Shown here one piece after another: positions 52,098 through 62,638 of a DNA stretch of 64,000 nucleotides. The notes beneath the pieces were generated by a model. The model had not been told where the DNA came from. It ran no database searches and saw only the letters and a program-made list of their open reading frames with translations. The first letter of the stretch is position 1, and every line of letters starts with the position of its first letter. Source of the stretch: an uncultured Lachnospiraceae bacterium (GTDB lineage: Bacteria > Bacillota > Clostridia > Lachnospirales > Lachnospiraceae); the NCBI GenBank assembly GCA_947631505.1, contig CANRLR010000012.1, positions 1 through 64,000 on the forward strand, in the 5' to 3' direction. The position numbers and the translations under genes are program-made.

Positions 52098-54626
52098 TTA
52101 TTTCCGGGAGATTTTCTTTTCCAACTCTACGAGCGGAATTGGTAACAGGGACAAGGCAATTACCATTCCCCACTGCACTCCGGTAAGGGCGGAGGTATGG
52201 AAGATTCCCTGTAAGACGGGCAGGGTGATGACAAGACATTGCAGCAGGATACACAGTGTTACGCTGAAAAATAGTTTCTTGTTTCCCCAAAAGCCGATTT
52301 CGGTCAGAGAGTGCTTGCTTCTCATATTAAAGGAATGGACGAGCTGCGATAAGGACAATACCGCAAAACACATAGTGGAATTTCCGGCCACATAGGCAAA
52401 GAGTGCCAGTGAGCCTATGAACATTCCCTCTACTAACATTTGAAAAACGGATTCAAAGGTAAACATTCCCTTACTGGCTTTTACCGGAGGGCGGTTCATA
52501 ATATCAGAATCCGGAGGCTCTACCCCAAGGCAGAGGGCTGGAAAGGAATCCGTTACTAAATTGATAAATAGGAGCTGTACCGGAAGAAGCGGTACCTCCA
52601 AACCAAATAGAATGGCAGCAAAAATAGTCATGATTTCCCCGATGTTACAGGACAGGAGGAAATGGATGGCTTTTTTTATGTTGTCAAAGATTCCCCTGCC
52701 TTCTTTTATGGCAGATACAATCGTAGAAAAATTGTCGTCCATTAAAATCATATCAGAGGCATTTTTGGCTACATCCGTTCCGGTCTGTCCCATGGCACAG
52801 CCAATGTCAGCTGCTTTTAAGGCAGGGGCATCATTTACTCCGTCTCCCGTCATTGCCACAATGTTTCCCTTGTTTTGGAAGAGCTTTACCAGACGTACTT
52901 TGTGGCTCGGTGTTACCCGGGCAAAGACAGAATGCCGGGACAATTGCCGGGATAGTTCCTCATCTGTCAGTAAATCCAGTTCCTGTCCGGTCATCACTTC
53001 ACATTCATCCGAACAGATGCCTAATTCGGTTCCGATCGCAGCGGCAGTAATGCGGTGGTCTCCGGTAATCATAACGGGCTGTATGCCTGCTTTTTTACAT
53101 TGTATGACAGCGGCATAGGCTTCCTTTCGCGGCGGATCCATAAGTCCGACAAAGCCGGCAAAAATAAGTTCCTTTTCAAGAGTTTCATTTTTGTGGGCGC
53201 TCGCAGAACGCCGGTATCCCACTGCCAGTACCCGGAGCGCACGGGAAGCGTACTGCTCTGCTTTTTTGAGAAATTCCTTTCGCTTGGAGGAAGTCATGGG
53301 ATGCAAGCTTCCATTTTCTTCGTAGTGGGATGAATCGGCCAGAAGAATTTCCGGTGCTCCTTTTGTGATGGAGAGAAATCCTTTGTTGTCATTATGCAGA
53401 GTTGTCATTTTCTTTCGGTCGGAGTCAAAAGGCAGCTCAAAGATGCGGGGAGTTATTTTTTGTTCCGTTTGAAAATCAACTCCCTGCTTTTTGGCGAAGT
53501 GAACCAATGCTTCTTCCATAGGTCCGGTATTGTCATTGCACAGGACGAGGAGTCTGGCAAAAAACGGCTCACTGCAGAGTGGAAAGGATTCCCTTACCGT
53601 CATTTTATTTTCGGTCAGGGTTCCTGTTTTATCGGAGCAGATGACAGAAGCACTTCCCAGAGTTTCCACAGCGGGAAGATGACGAATGATAGCTTTCTTT
53701 TTTGCCATTCGCTCTACGCCCAGAGAGAGCATTATCGTAACGAGAGCAGGAAGGCTTTCTGGAATCGCAGCAACTCCAAGACTTACGGAGGTCATGAACA
53801 TAGAAAAAATAGGTACACTTTTCCGGATTCCAAGGAAAAAGATGACGATACAGATTCCCAGTGCCAGCAGACCGAGTATTTTCCCGGTTTTATTGAGGCG
53901 GCGGGTAAGGGGCGTTTCCGGGGATTCCTCCCGTGCCAGCATGCCGGCAATCTGCCCGATCTGTGTGTTCATCCCGGTTTCTGTTACATAAAAGGTACCC
54001 CGTCCGGTGGTGACTACTGTGCCGGAGAACACACAGTTGCGGCGGTCGCCTAAAGGAATGCTGTGGGAAGAAAGAGCATCGGCTGTTTTAGCGACCGTTC
54101 CGGTTTCTCCTGTGAGGGCAGATTCCTCGGTAGATAGATTATGGCAGGTGAGAATCCGGCCGTCGGCGGGAATTTGGCAGCCGGTATTCAGGAATACAAT
54201 ATCACCGGGAACAAGCTCGCTGGAGGGAATCGTCATTTTTTCCCCCTCTCTCAGAACAAGAGTTTCCGGTGTCTGGAGAGAGCGGAGAGCTTCGAGGGAA
54301 TGCTCGGCACGCTGTTCCTGAAAGACACCGATAATGGCATTGATAATCACGATGGCTAAAATAATGCAGGGATCGGTAAAGTCCGCATTTCCCTGAAAAT
54401 AGGATGCCAAAAAGGAAATCAAGGCAGCTGCCAATAAGGTAAGAATCATAAAATCTTTAAATTGTAAAAAGAAACGCTGTAAAAGTCCGGGACCTTTTTC
54501 CTGCAAAAGTTCATTAGCTCCCCATTTTTTCCTTGCGTGATTTACTTCTTTACGGGTGAGCCCCTGTTCCGGATCGATTCCCGTTCTGCGAATTAGTTCG
54601 GTAACGGTGATAGAATACCATTCCAT
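52098..54626 (-). CDS. Calcium-type P-type ATPase (P2)
   Basis: 842 residues from ATG 54626 (MEWYSITVTELIRRTG), after TTGGAGG. Cation ATPase N-domain, actuator loop near LTGETGTVAK, membrane motif AAIPESLPALVT, phosphorylation site CSDKTGTLTENKM, hinge MTGDGVNDAPALKAADIG and a six-helix C-terminal part ending in a basic tail. The IPESLP and GDGVNDAP sequences fit SERCA/PMCA-type calcium exporters. It exports Ca or Mn from the cytosol. It is divergent from ytaF and ends 4 bp from the convergent lipoprotein gene. Confidence 0.92.
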   Translation of the reverse strand: MEWYSITVTELIRRTGIDPEQGLTRKEVNHARKKWGANELLQEKGPGLLQRFFLQFKDFMILTLLAAALISFLASYFQGNADFTDPCIILAIVIINAIIGVFQEQRAEHSLEALRSLQTPETLVLREGEKMTIPSSELVPGDIVFLNTGCQIPADGRILTCHNLSTEESALTGETGTVAKTADALSSHSIPLGDRRNCVFSGTVVTTGRGTFYVTETGMNTQIGQIAGMLAREESPETPLTRRLNKTGKILGLLALGICIVIFFLGIRKSVPIFSMFMTSVSLGVAAIPESLPALVTIMLSLGVERMAKKKAIIRHLPAVETLGSASVICSDKTGTLTENKMTVRESFPLCSEPFFARLLVLCNDNTGPMEEALVHFAKKQGVDFQTEQKITPRIFELPFDSDRKKMTTLHNDNKGFLSITKGAPEILLADSSHYEENGSLHPMTSSKRKEFLKKAEQYASRALRVLAVGYRRSASAHKNETLEKELIFAGFVGLMDPPRKEAYAAVIQCKKAGIQPVMITGDHRITAAAIGTELGICSDECEVMTGQELDLLTDEELSRQLSRHSVFARVTPSHKVRLVKLFQNKGNIVAMTGDGVNDAPALKAADIGCAMGQTGTDVAKNASDMILMDDNFSTIVSAIKEGRGIFDNIKKAIHFLLSCNIGEIMTIFAAILFGLEVPLLPVQLLFINLVTDSFPALCLGVEPPDSDIMNRPPVKASKGMFTFESVFQMLVEGMFIGSLALFAYVAGNSTMCFAVLSLSQLVHSFNMRSKHSLTEIGFWGNKKLFFSVTLCILLQCLVITLPVLQGIFHTSALTGVQWGMVIALSLLPIPLVELEKKISRK

Positions 54627-54677
54627 AATAACCTCCAAAGCATAAAATATAGTAAATAAACAGGAGTAGAATATAAT

Positions 54678-55208
54678 ATGGGTCTAATCCTATTGCTGTC
54701 AGTTTCGGTCAGCTTAGATACACTGGGGATTGGTATGTCTTATGCCATAGAGGGAATTCGGATTCCATGGCAGACACGGTTTATTGTTGCCCTGACCAAT
54801 ATGGTCCTGACTTTTATGTCGGTATTGCTGGCACAGTATCTGGATGGTCTGGTACCGGATCTATGGCTCAGCATTTTTGGCGGAAGCGTCCTTGTGGTTC
54901 TGGGCGGCAAAACTTTATGGAACGCTCTTGGTGAGAATAAAACCGCAGACTATGACAAAGATAAGTCCCATGTGTTAGAGCCGGCAGAGGGCTGTGTATT
55001 GGGGCTGACAATGGCACTTGATGCGGTCAGTGCCGGTCTGGGACTTGGAAATTTAGGTGCGGCGGCTTATCTCTTCCCGGTTCTTACTGCTTTTTCCGGT
55101 GTCTTGTTTTTGTCATTGGGGGCAGCGATGTGGTGCAGTACCAGACGATTAAACGGAGCGGGTGGTATCATTTTGGTTCTTCTTGGGCTGTTTCGGATTT
55201 TTTACTGA
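54678..55208 (+). CDS. ytaF: YtaF-type sporulation membrane protein (MntP family)
   Basis: 176 residues with six short membrane helices in two three-helix repeats. Each repeat carries the MntP-type Asp motif (SVSVSLDTLGIGMSYA and LTMALDAVSAGLGLG). The EGIRIPW loop after the first motif is typical of YtaF, which belongs to the sporulation gene set, rather than of the Mn exporter MntP. Its 3' end overlaps the convergent dedA gene by 41 bp. Confidence 0.8.
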   Translation: MGLILLLSVSVSLDTLGIGMSYAIEGIRIPWQTRFIVALTNMVLTFMSVLLAQYLDGLVPDLWLSIFGGSVLVVLGGKTLWNALGENKTADYDKDKSHVLEPAEGCVLGLTMALDAVSAGLGLGNLGAAAYLFPVLTAFSGVLFLSLGAAMWCSTRRLNGAGGIILVLLGLFRIFY

Positions 55209-55788
55209 TTTTGCACAATTTGCGAAACAGGATAAACAGTAACAAAAGGGAAGCAATGGCTAAAATCCATTTTTTGTAACGGTTAAAATAGAAGAAAAAG
55301 ATATCGTGGTACTGGTAAAAGTAATAACCTAAGCTGGTCAGTAAGGTATTCCAAAGAAGGATGCCAAGGGAGGAACAAAGCAGGTATCCCAAAAGAGACT
55401 GCTTCATGGCTCCGGCAACAAAACCGATATAGGTGCGGCAGAGCGGAATGATCCGGCTCAGAAAGACAGCGGATTTTCCATGGTCTCCAAAGGTGCGGTA
55501 AGAGGAGAGGATGGGCTTTTCTAAAGAGGGAAACCGCTTCATAGCCTTTTCTAACAGGGGGGAACCACCGAATCTTCCGATGGCGTAAGTGATGGTGGTT
55601 CCGATAAGCCCTGAAAGAGTGCTTGCCAGCACCAGACCGGCGAAGGTCATGCCATGTCTTGCTCCTAAAACTCCGGCGAGCGGGAGAACAAGCTCACTCG
55701 AAACAGGAAAACAGGCATATTCGAGCAGAATGAGCAGGAAAAGAGCCGGAAGCCCATATTGGTCAATGAGAGATTCGATTATGGACAT
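55168..55788 (-). CDS. DedA-family membrane protein
   Basis: 206 residues. The SNARE-associated/DedA fold: two half-helices with ACFPVSSELVLPLAG and SRIIPLCRTYIGFVAGAM, plus GRFGG in the middle and a basic tail after the last helix. DedA proteins flip undecaprenyl phosphate or phospholipids and support envelope integrity. Active-site-like Glu and Arg residues are present. Own transcript, opposite to ytaF. Confidence 0.92.
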   Translation of the reverse strand: MSIIESLIDQYGLPALFLLILLEYACFPVSSELVLPLAGVLGARHGMTFAGLVLASTLSGLIGTTITYAIGRFGGSPLLEKAMKRFPSLEKPILSSYRTFGDHGKSAVFLSRIIPLCRTYIGFVAGAMKQSLLGYLLCSSLGILLWNTLLTSLGYYFYQYHDIFFFYFNRYKKWILAIASLLLLFILFRKLCKISKKSETAQEEPK

Positions 55789-55851
55789 AGAATTACTCCG
55801 GTATACGTAAAATAGTTGTTATAGTCTATGAGTGGGAGAGTGAAAGTATTC

Positions 55852-55880
55852 TTGACAAAGGTTTTGAGAGTTGATATTAT
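55852..55880 (+). promoter_or_regulatory. Sigma-A promoter of leuS
   Basis: TTGACA, 17-nt spacer, TATTAT. Only about 75 nt of leader remain before leuS, too short for a T-box, and none of its motifs are seen. Confidence 0.85.
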
Positions 55881-55961
55881 AAATTTATATGCGTATATGT
55901 AAATTGATTTGCGAAAAATCGTTAAAAATAATAGATGTGCTACAGGAAAGAGAGGAATATT

Positions 55962-58370
55962 ATGAGCCGGAGTTATAATCCAAAGGAAATTGAAAAAAAG
56001 TGGCAGAAAGTCTGGGAAGAGGAAAAAGCTTTCCGGGCAACGAAGGAGTACAGTAAACCAAAGTATTATGCGTTAGTTGAGTTCCCATATCCGTCGGGAC
56101 AGGGACTTCATGTCGGACATCCTCGTCCCTATACGGCACTTGATATTGTGGCACGTAAGAGAAGAATGCAGGGATATAATGTTTTGTATCCGATGGGCTG
56201 GGATGCGTTCGGACTTCCGACCGAAAACTATGCGATTAAAAATAAAATCCATCCAAAGGAAGTAACGAAAAATAACGTAGCACGTTTTAAGGCACAGCTG
56301 CAGGCACTTGGTTATTCCTTTGACTGGGAGAGAGAAGTAAATACGACAGATCCGAATTATTTTAAATGGACGCAGTGGATTTTCTTAAAATTATTTAAAG
56401 CGGGACTTGCCTATAAGACGGAGATGCCGATTAACTGGTGTACTTCCTGTAAATGCGGACTTGCGAACGAAGAGGTCGTGAACGGTGTATGTGAACGATG
56501 CGGAAGTCCGGTCGTGCGCAAAGTAAAGAGCCAGTGGATGCTAAAGATTACGGAATATGCAGATAAATTGATTGATGATCTGGATGGACTGGACTATATT
56601 GAACGGGTCAAGGTCTCCCAAAAAAACTGGATTGGACGTTCCCACGGTGCAGAGGTAGATTTTTCCTTGAAAGATAAGGAAGAAAAATTGACAATATATA
56701 CAACAAGACCAGATACATTATTTGGTGTTACTTATATGGTTGTTTCTCCGGAACACCCTTATTTGGACAAATACAGAGATGAGATTAAAAACTGGGATGC
56801 CATTGTGGAATACCGTGAGATGGCAGCGAGAAAATCTGATTTTGAGCGTACGGAACTGGCAAAGGATAAGACGGGGGTTGCCATTGACGGCTTATCCGCC
56901 ATCAATCCGGTCAATGGAAAAGAGATTCCGATCTGGATTTCGGATTATGTCCTTATGAGTTATGGAACCGGTGCGATCATGGCAGTGCCGGCACATGACA
57001 CCCGTGACTGGGAATTTGCAAAGAAATTCGGACTTCCGATCGTGGAAGTCATTGAGGGCGGAAATGTTGAGGAAGAGGCATTCACCGATGTGGCAACAGG
57101 AACGCTTGTAAATTCAGGCTTTTTAACGGGCAAAACGGTTGAAGAGGCGAAGAAAGCGATTATTGACTGGCTGACAGAAGAGGGAGTGGGAACGGCAAAG
57201 AAAAACTTTAAACTCCGTGACTGGGTATTTTCCAGACAGCGCTATTGGGGGGAACCGATTCCGATTGTAAAATGTGAGAAATGTGGTTATGTTCCGGTTC
57301 CGGAAAAGGAACTGCCTTTATTGCTGCCGGAAGTAGATAATTATGAGCCGACGGATAACGGAGAGTCTCCGATTGCCAATATCCGCTCATGGGTGGAAAC
57401 CACTTGTCCATGCTGTGGTGGCAGAGCAGAGAGGGAGACAGATACCATGCCTCAATGGGCAGGCTCTTCCTGGTATTTCCTGCGCTACATTGATCCGGAT
57501 AATGATGAGGCACTGGCAGGCAAAGAGGCACTGGATTACTGGCTGCCGGTGGATTGGTACAATGGTGGTATGGAACATACCACACTGCATCTGCTCTATT
57601 CCCGTTTTTGGCACAAATTCCTTTATGATGAGGGAGTAGTTCCGACCAAGGAGCCATATCAGAAGAGAACTTCCCACGGTATGATTCTTGGTGAGAACGG
57701 TGAGAAGATGAGTAAATCCCGCGGCAATGTTGTAAATCCGGATGATATTGTAAATGCTTATGGTGCAGACACCCTTCGTACCTATGAAATGTTTATCGGT
57801 GCGTTTGATGCAGCAGCCGCATGGTCAGAGGATGGTGTAAAAGGATGCCGTCGTTTTTTGGAGCGTGTCTGGAAATTACAGGAAATGGTAACAGATGAAA
57901 CCGGATATTCTGCGGACATGGAAACGAAGATGCATCAGACGATTAAGAAGGTCAGCAATGATTTTGAGACATTAAAATATAATACAGCCATTGCGGCGAT
58001 GATGGCACTCATTAATGATTTTTACAAGAAGGGTTCGGTTACAAGAGATGAGTTCAAGACACTTCTTGTATTGTTAAATCCGGTTGCCCCGCATATTACA
58101 GAAGAACTGTGGGCAGAAAAAAATTATGGCGGAAGACTATATGAGACAACATGGCCGGAATATGATGAGGCGAAGACGATTGAAGCGGTACAGGAAATAG
58201 GGGTACAGATTAATGGCAAGGTCCGTGCTACGGTAGCACTTGCAATTGATGTTTCTAAGGAAGAGGCTTTGGCAGCTGGTAAAGAGGCAGTTGCGGATAA
58301 ATTAGAGGGCAAACAGATCATAAAAGAAATCTATGTGCCTAGACGGATTATCAATATTGTAGTAAAATAG
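55962..58370 (+). CDS. leuS: Leucyl-tRNA synthetase
   Basis: 802 residues from ATG 55962, after GAGAGGA; the track start adds nine residues. Class I motifs: HIGH-type in [17 protein letters not shown] and KMSKS in [10 protein letters not shown]. The editing domain (CP1) has a [14 protein letters not shown] signature. Zinc Cys clusters at [16 protein letters not shown] and [16 protein letters not shown], and an anticodon-binding end with [11 protein letters not shown]. Charges tRNA-Leu. Expression appears constitutive, not T-box-controlled. Confidence 0.97.
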   Translation: MSRSYNPKEIEKKWQKVWEEEKAFRATKEYSKPKYYALVEFPYPSGQGLHVGHPRPYTALDIVARKRRMQGYNVLYPMGWDAFGLPTENYAIKNKIHPKEVTKNNVARFKAQLQALGYSFDWEREVNTTDPNYFKWTQWIFLKLFKAGLAYKTEMPINWCTSCKCGLANEEVVNGVCERCGSPVVRKVKSQWMLKITEYADKLIDDLDGLDYIERVKVSQKNWIGRSHGAEVDFSLKDKEEKLTIYTTRPDTLFGVTYMVVSPEHPYLDKYRDEIKNWDAIVEYREMAARKSDFERTELAKDKTGVAIDGLSAINPVNGKEIPIWISDYVLMSYGTGAIMAVPAHDTRDWEFAKKFGLPIVEVIEGGNVEEEAFTDVATGTLVNSGFLTGKTVEEAKKAIIDWLTEEGVGTAKKNFKLRDWVFSRQRYWGEPIPIVKCEKCGYVPVPEKELPLLLPEVDNYEPTDNGESPIANIRSWVETTCPCCGGRAERETDTMPQWAGSSWYFLRYIDPDNDEALAGKEALDYWLPVDWYNGGMEHTTLHLLYSRFWHKFLYDEGVVPTKEPYQKRTSHGMILGENGEKMSKSRGNVVNPDDIVNAYGADTLRTYEMFIGAFDAAAAWSEDGVKGCRRFLERVWKLQEMVTDETGYSADMETKMHQTIKKVSNDFETLKYNTAIAAMMALINDFYKKGSVTRDEFKTLLVLLNPVAPHITEELWAEKNYGGRLYETTWPEYDEAKTIEAVQEIGVQINGKVRATVALAIDVSKEEALAAGKEAVADKLEGKQIIKEIYVPRRIINIVVK

Positions 58371-58401
58371 AACTTACAATGGAAAAGTAGGAGAGTGCAA
58401 A

Positions 58402-60804
58402 ATGGCTAAGGTGAGTATTATCATTCCTTTCTTTAAGGGGACTGCGTATTTGGAAGATTGTGTGGGCAGTATTGAAAAACAGAACTTCACAGATTATGAA
58501 ATTATCATTGTGAATGATAAGGACGGACACGAAGTGCCGGAATCCGTTGCGGCAAAAGAAAAAGTGACAGTCTACAGAGCCTTGGATGAGGTTTCAGAGG
58601 AGGTAATTCGCCAAAATGAGGAAGCTGCTGCAGCATGGCGTGAGCAGAAAATTCATGAGCGTGTGGAGAAACGCTTGACGAATGCAGAGCGTCGGAGACA
58701 GGAAGTGGAAGCCTATAAGAAAAAGGGCGAAATTTTGGATGTTTACACCGAAGAACAGTTAAATCCGCAGGAAGAGGACTTAATTGACGAATATGAGGAA
58801 AAGATTGATAAGGTATATCCTTTTGGTGTGTCCTATTGCCGGAACATTGGTATTGAGAAAGCAACAGGCAAGTATCTCTATTTTATTGACTGTGATGACT
58901 ATCTGCTTGAGGATGCTTTACCGAAGCTGGTCGAACTAGCAGAGGAGAAGGATTCTTTGGTTACGACAGGAAATAAGTACAGCAGCTGGTTCAAGCCGGT
59001 GAACTTTACGTTTGAAAAGGCAGTTCAGGAAACGGTAATTGAGGGAAAGCAGCAAATGACAGGACAGATTCTGAGAGCCCGTTTTGTGGAGATGTTCTCT
59101 GTACAGCATTTGCTGATCAACCGTGAGTTTGTTGTATCTCATGGAATTCAATTTGATACTTCTACCAGATTTTACAGTGACATGCGGTTCTGTTCTCAGG
59201 TGCTGCAGGAGGCAGGAGACCGTATGTGGATCGACGGGGACAGTCTCTATGTATGGCGGCACCGTAACGATCAGGTGCATCTTCCGGCATTGTGTCAGAA
59301 GAGGCGTGGAAATCACAGCTTGGAGTTCTTGGAATCCTACCATGCTTCTGTTGTATATGCGGCAAAAAATAAAGATTTACGATTTGCCTTAGACCATTAT
59401 TTTCTCAGTTTCTTTTACAAGAGATATATTGCGAGAATTCGGAGAGATCTGGTTCCTCAGTATACCAAGGTCATGCAGGAGATGCCGGATTGGAATGTTC
59501 TGAAAAAGGAATATAAGTTTGCAGAGAGAGTGGCACTTCACTTTATCCATAAAGGGAAATACCGTACAGCCAAACCTGCGATTAAGTATTTTAAATGGGC
59601 AAAGAAAAAGAAAGGTTTATTGGGAAGCCGGCTTCAGTGGTATCGTGTTCTGGAAAAGAAAATATTTAAGAAAATGCCATTGCGGAGAGACTGGGTGCTG
59701 CTTGAGAGCTTCTTCGGAAAGAGTTATTCGGACAGCCCGAAATATTTATATGAGTATTTGCAGAAAACAAGAGGGGATAAGTACCGTTATATCTGGGTAC
59801 TGAATCAGAAATCAGACGCTCTGGCAAAGAGTGGAAAGCATACCCGGGTCAAAATGAACAGTCTGCGTTACGTTTATTATGCCTCCCGCTGCGGATATCG
59901 TATTTTTAATGTCCGCCAGCCGGCATGGAATAAAAAACGGGCAGGAGTTGTATTTTTGGAAACATGGCATGGTACACCGTTGAAAAAACTGGCCTTTGAT
60001 ATGGATGACATTACATCCGCCAGCCAAAATCATAAGACCATGTTCTATAAACATGGCAGAGAGTGGAATTATCTGATTTCTGCCAATCCATTTTCGACCG
60101 ATGTATTTGAGCGTGCGTTTGTTTTTGAACGCAGTAAAATTCTGGAATACGGATATCCGCGTAATGATATTCTGTATGCGGAAAATAAAGATGAGATTGC
60201 TTTGGAAGTAAAGAAGGAACTGGGAATCCCAACGGATAAGCGGGTTATTTTATATGCACCGACTTGGCGGGATAATCAGTTCTATGACAAAGGAAAGTAT
60301 AAGTTTACACTGGCAATGGATCTGGACCGCATGAGAAAAGAATTTAGTGAAGACAGCGTTATTTTGCTGCGTACCCATTATTACATTGCGGATATTCTGG
60401 ATCTGTCAGAGTATGAAGGATTTGTTTTTAATGGCAGTCAGTATGAGGATGTGTCCAGATTATATTTGGCATCGGATATTTGTATTACCGATTATTCTTC
60501 TGTATTTTTTGATTTTGCCAACCTGAAAAGACCGATTTTGTTCTTCGTATACGATTATGCAGAGTATGCGGATGAAATTCGCGGTATGTATATGGATATG
60601 GAAAAAGAAATGCCTGGTCCGATTCTTCATGATAACGATGCATTAATTGATGCATTGCACAATATGGATGCGATCAATGAGAATTATAAAAAACGGTATG
60701 AGGAATTTTATAACCGGTTCTGCTGCGTTGATGACGGGCATGCATCGGAACGGACGATTGAGAAGGTATTCGGAGAAAGAGAAAAGGGAATGAGTAACCT
60801 GTAA
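58402..60804 (+). CDS. Bifunctional GT2 glycosyltransferase / CDP-glycerol glycerophosphotransferase
   Basis: 800 residues with ribosome site GGAGAGTG. The N-terminal GT2 domain starts KVSIIIPFFKGTAYLEDCV and carries the DxD-like FIDCDDYLLE near residue 160. Between these halves lies a charged coiled insertion of about 75 residues (EVIRQNEEAAAAWREQKIHE to YEEKIDKVYP) that GT2 enzymes normally lack. The C-terminal TagF/TarF-type domain (about 420-790) has FLETWHGTPLKKLAF, GYPRNDILY, LYAPTWRDNQF and ITDYSSVFFDFANLKRPI. It likely primes or extends poly(glycerol phosphate) chains on the cell surface. It overlaps the next gene by one base (TAATG). Confidence 0.9.
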   Translation: MAKVSIIIPFFKGTAYLEDCVGSIEKQNFTDYEIIIVNDKDGHEVPESVAAKEKVTVYRALDEVSEEVIRQNEEAAAAWREQKIHERVEKRLTNAERRRQEVEAYKKKGEILDVYTEEQLNPQEEDLIDEYEEKIDKVYPFGVSYCRNIGIEKATGKYLYFIDCDDYLLEDALPKLVELAEEKDSLVTTGNKYSSWFKPVNFTFEKAVQETVIEGKQQMTGQILRARFVEMFSVQHLLINREFVVSHGIQFDTSTRFYSDMRFCSQVLQEAGDRMWIDGDSLYVWRHRNDQVHLPALCQKRRGNHSLEFLESYHASVVYAAKNKDLRFALDHYFLSFFYKRYIARIRRDLVPQYTKVMQEMPDWNVLKKEYKFAERVALHFIHKGKYRTAKPAIKYFKWAKKKKGLLGSRLQWYRVLEKKIFKKMPLRRDWVLLESFFGKSYSDSPKYLYEYLQKTRGDKYRYIWVLNQKSDALAKSGKHTRVKMNSLRYVYYASRCGYRIFNVRQPAWNKKRAGVVFLETWHGTPLKKLAFDMDDITSASQNHKTMFYKHGREWNYLISANPFSTDVFERAFVFERSKILEYGYPRNDILYAENKDEIALEVKKELGIPTDKRVILYAPTWRDNQFYDKGKYKFTLAMDLDRMRKEFSEDSVILLRTHYYIADILDLSEYEGFVFNGSQYEDVSRLYLASDICITDYSSVFFDFANLKRPILFFVYDYAEYADEIRGMYMDMEKEMPGPILHDNDALIDALHNMDAINENYKKRYEEFYNRFCCVDDGHASERTIEKVFGEREKGMSNL

Positions 60805-61970
60805 TGCGTAAAATTGTTAAAAAAGCGGTAATCTTTCTTTACCGTGTCATGTGTCTTATTTTACCGGTAAAGAAAAATCGAATTGTATTCGATAGTAATT
60901 TAGGAAAAAGCTATGCGGGGAATCCGAAATACATTTATGAGTATATTGTGACAAATGGTTATGATAAAAAATGGGACTGTATTTGGTTCTATGAAAACGA
61001 AAGATATAAAATTTCAGGAAGGAGCCGCCAGATAAAATATGGTCGGCTCCGTTATCTGTATTATATGGCTACAGCCAGAATCTGGATTTTTGACAGCCGT
61101 CAGCCGGAATTTCTGATACGGAGAAAGAACACCTATTATATTCAGACGTGGCATGGCACCCCGTTGAAGAAGCTGGCACTGGATCTAGAAGATGTATTTA
61201 TGGTAAATGAAAGTGACATTGAGGTATACAAGAAGGGATTTGCAAAGAATGCCCATACATGGGATTATCTGATTTCCCAAAATGCCTATTCCAGTGAGAT
61301 CTTTCGCCGTGCTTTTGATTTTCAAAATGAAATGCTGGAAATAGGCTATCCAAGAAATGATATTCTATTCCGGGAAAATACGAAAGAGGCGGTGGAGCAT
61401 TACCGCCGGGAATTGGGACTGCCGCTGGATAAGAAGATTATTCTGTATGCACCGACCTGGCGTGATGATGAATTTTCTGATGATAAGAAATATGAATTTC
61501 GTCCTCAGATTTCGTTCGATCTTTTGAAAAAGGAGCTGGGGGATGAATATGTTATTATTGTAAAATATCACTATTTAATTATGGATGCTGTGGATTGGTC
61601 ACCTTATCATGGATTTATTTATCCTTTTGACCAGAGCCGGGATATTGCAGAGCTTTTTATTGTGTCGGACATGCTGATTACGGACTATTCTTCTGTGATG
61701 TTCGACTATAGTCTGTTAAAGCGGCCAATGTTCTTTTTTGCTTATGACTTATATAAATATAAAAATGAACTGCGGGGCTTTTACTTTAGCTATCAGGATG
61801 AAATGCCGGGACCGATTTCCGAAACAACAGAAAAGCTTATCGAGGATATTAAGATGTATGATGCTTCTTTGTATGAGGAGCGGTATCGGCTCTTTTCCCA
61901 AAAATATAATTCTGTTGATAACGGGACAGCATCTCAGCAGGTTGTTGAGCTGATGGAGTCCCTAATATAA
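60804..61970 (+). CDS. CDP-glycerol glycerophosphotransferase (TagF/TagB type)
   Basis: 388 residues. One hydrophobic, membrane-associating N-terminal stretch (VIFLYRVMCLILPV) precedes a domain with the same motifs as the C-terminal half of the gene upstream: QTWHGTPLKKLAL, GYPRNDILF, LYAPTWRDDEF and ITDYSSVMFDYSLLKRPM. The two therefore arose by duplication and probably act one after the other, priming and elongation, in teichoic-acid-like polymer synthesis from CDP-glycerol. Confidence 0.92.
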   Translation: MRKIVKKAVIFLYRVMCLILPVKKNRIVFDSNLGKSYAGNPKYIYEYIVTNGYDKKWDCIWFYENERYKISGRSRQIKYGRLRYLYYMATARIWIFDSRQPEFLIRRKNTYYIQTWHGTPLKKLALDLEDVFMVNESDIEVYKKGFAKNAHTWDYLISQNAYSSEIFRRAFDFQNEMLEIGYPRNDILFRENTKEAVEHYRRELGLPLDKKIILYAPTWRDDEFSDDKKYEFRPQISFDLLKKELGDEYVIIVKYHYLIMDAVDWSPYHGFIYPFDQSRDIAELFIVSDMLITDYSSVMFDYSLLKRPMFFFAYDLYKYKNELRGFYFSYQDEMPGPISETTEKLIEDIKMYDASLYEERYRLFSQKYNSVDNGTASQQVVELMESLI

Positions 61971-61971
61971 A

Positions 61972-62045
61972 GATGTCAGGGTCAAAAGGTCAACATTGCA
62001 CGTGCTTGCACGAAAGCAATGTTTGACCTTATTGCCCCCAACATC
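61972..62045 (+). repeat. Nested palindrome before luxS
   Basis: AAGGTCAACATTGC pairs with GCAATGTTTGACCTT; GTGC/GCAC is nested inside, and GATGT/ACATC outside. There is no strong T-run. It may terminate the glycerophosphotransferase transcript or be a dispersed palindromic element. Confidence 0.65.
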
Positions 62046-62095
62046 ATATAAAGAGAAGTGTGAAGACATAGCAACGCTTCAGAATGGAGGCTGAA

Positions 62096-62572
62096 ATGGA
62101 ACCAATTGAAAGTTTTACTGTGAATCATCTGAGTCTGCTGCCGGGGGTTTATGTGAGCCGCAAAGACAGCACAGGAAATGATGTTGTGACAACTTTTGAT
62201 ATACGGATGACAAGACCGAACTATGAGCCGGTTATGAATACCGCAGAAGTCCATGCAATTGAGCATTTGGGAGCTACTTTTTTGAGAAATCATAAGGATT
62301 GGGGCAGTAAAGTTATTTACTTTGGTCCAATGGGATGCCGTACCGGATTTTATCTTCTTATAGCAGGCGATTATGATTCCGAAGATATCATTCCGCTAAT
62401 GCGGGAGCTGTTTGATTTTATCCGGACTTATGAGGGAGAAGTTCCGGGGGCTTCCCCGGAGTGCTGTGGGAATTATCTGGATCTGAATCTGCCGATGGCA
62501 AAGGTTTTAGCAGAGCGGTTTTTCGAACATGTGCTGACGGGAATTACACCGGACAGGTTAAAGTATTCATAA
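62096..62572 (+). CDS. luxS: S-ribosylhomocysteine lyase LuxS
   Basis: 158 residues from ATG 62096, after GGAGG. Metal ligands in VHAIEHLGAT (HxxEH) and the Cys of SPECCGNYLD; catalytic Cys in GPMGCRTGFYL. It splits S-ribosylhomocysteine into homocysteine and DPD, the precursor of autoinducer-2, recycling methyl-cycle waste. The doubled Cys in PECCGNY, where ECGNY is usual, is a small oddity. No methyl-cycle gene is adjacent. Confidence 0.96.
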   Translation: MEPIESFTVNHLSLLPGVYVSRKDSTGNDVVTTFDIRMTRPNYEPVMNTAEVHAIEHLGATFLRNHKDWGSKVIYFGPMGCRTGFYLLIAGDYDSEDIIPLMRELFDFIRTYEGEVPGASPECCGNYLDLNLPMAKVLAERFFEHVLTGITPDRLKYS

Positions 62573-62638
62573 TATAACAAATCTCTGCATACATTTTATA
62601 AAAAGACAAGTACAGCTTGTTCAAAGGCAGGGGAAATC

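Noticed and set aside
53394-54053. 219-aa ORF antisense to the P-type ATPase
   Set aside because: Shadow of the conserved ATPase; no ribosome site.
55881-55961. T-box leader for leuS
   Set aside because: Only about 75 nt between promoter and gene, with no specifier stem or AGGGTGG-type motif.
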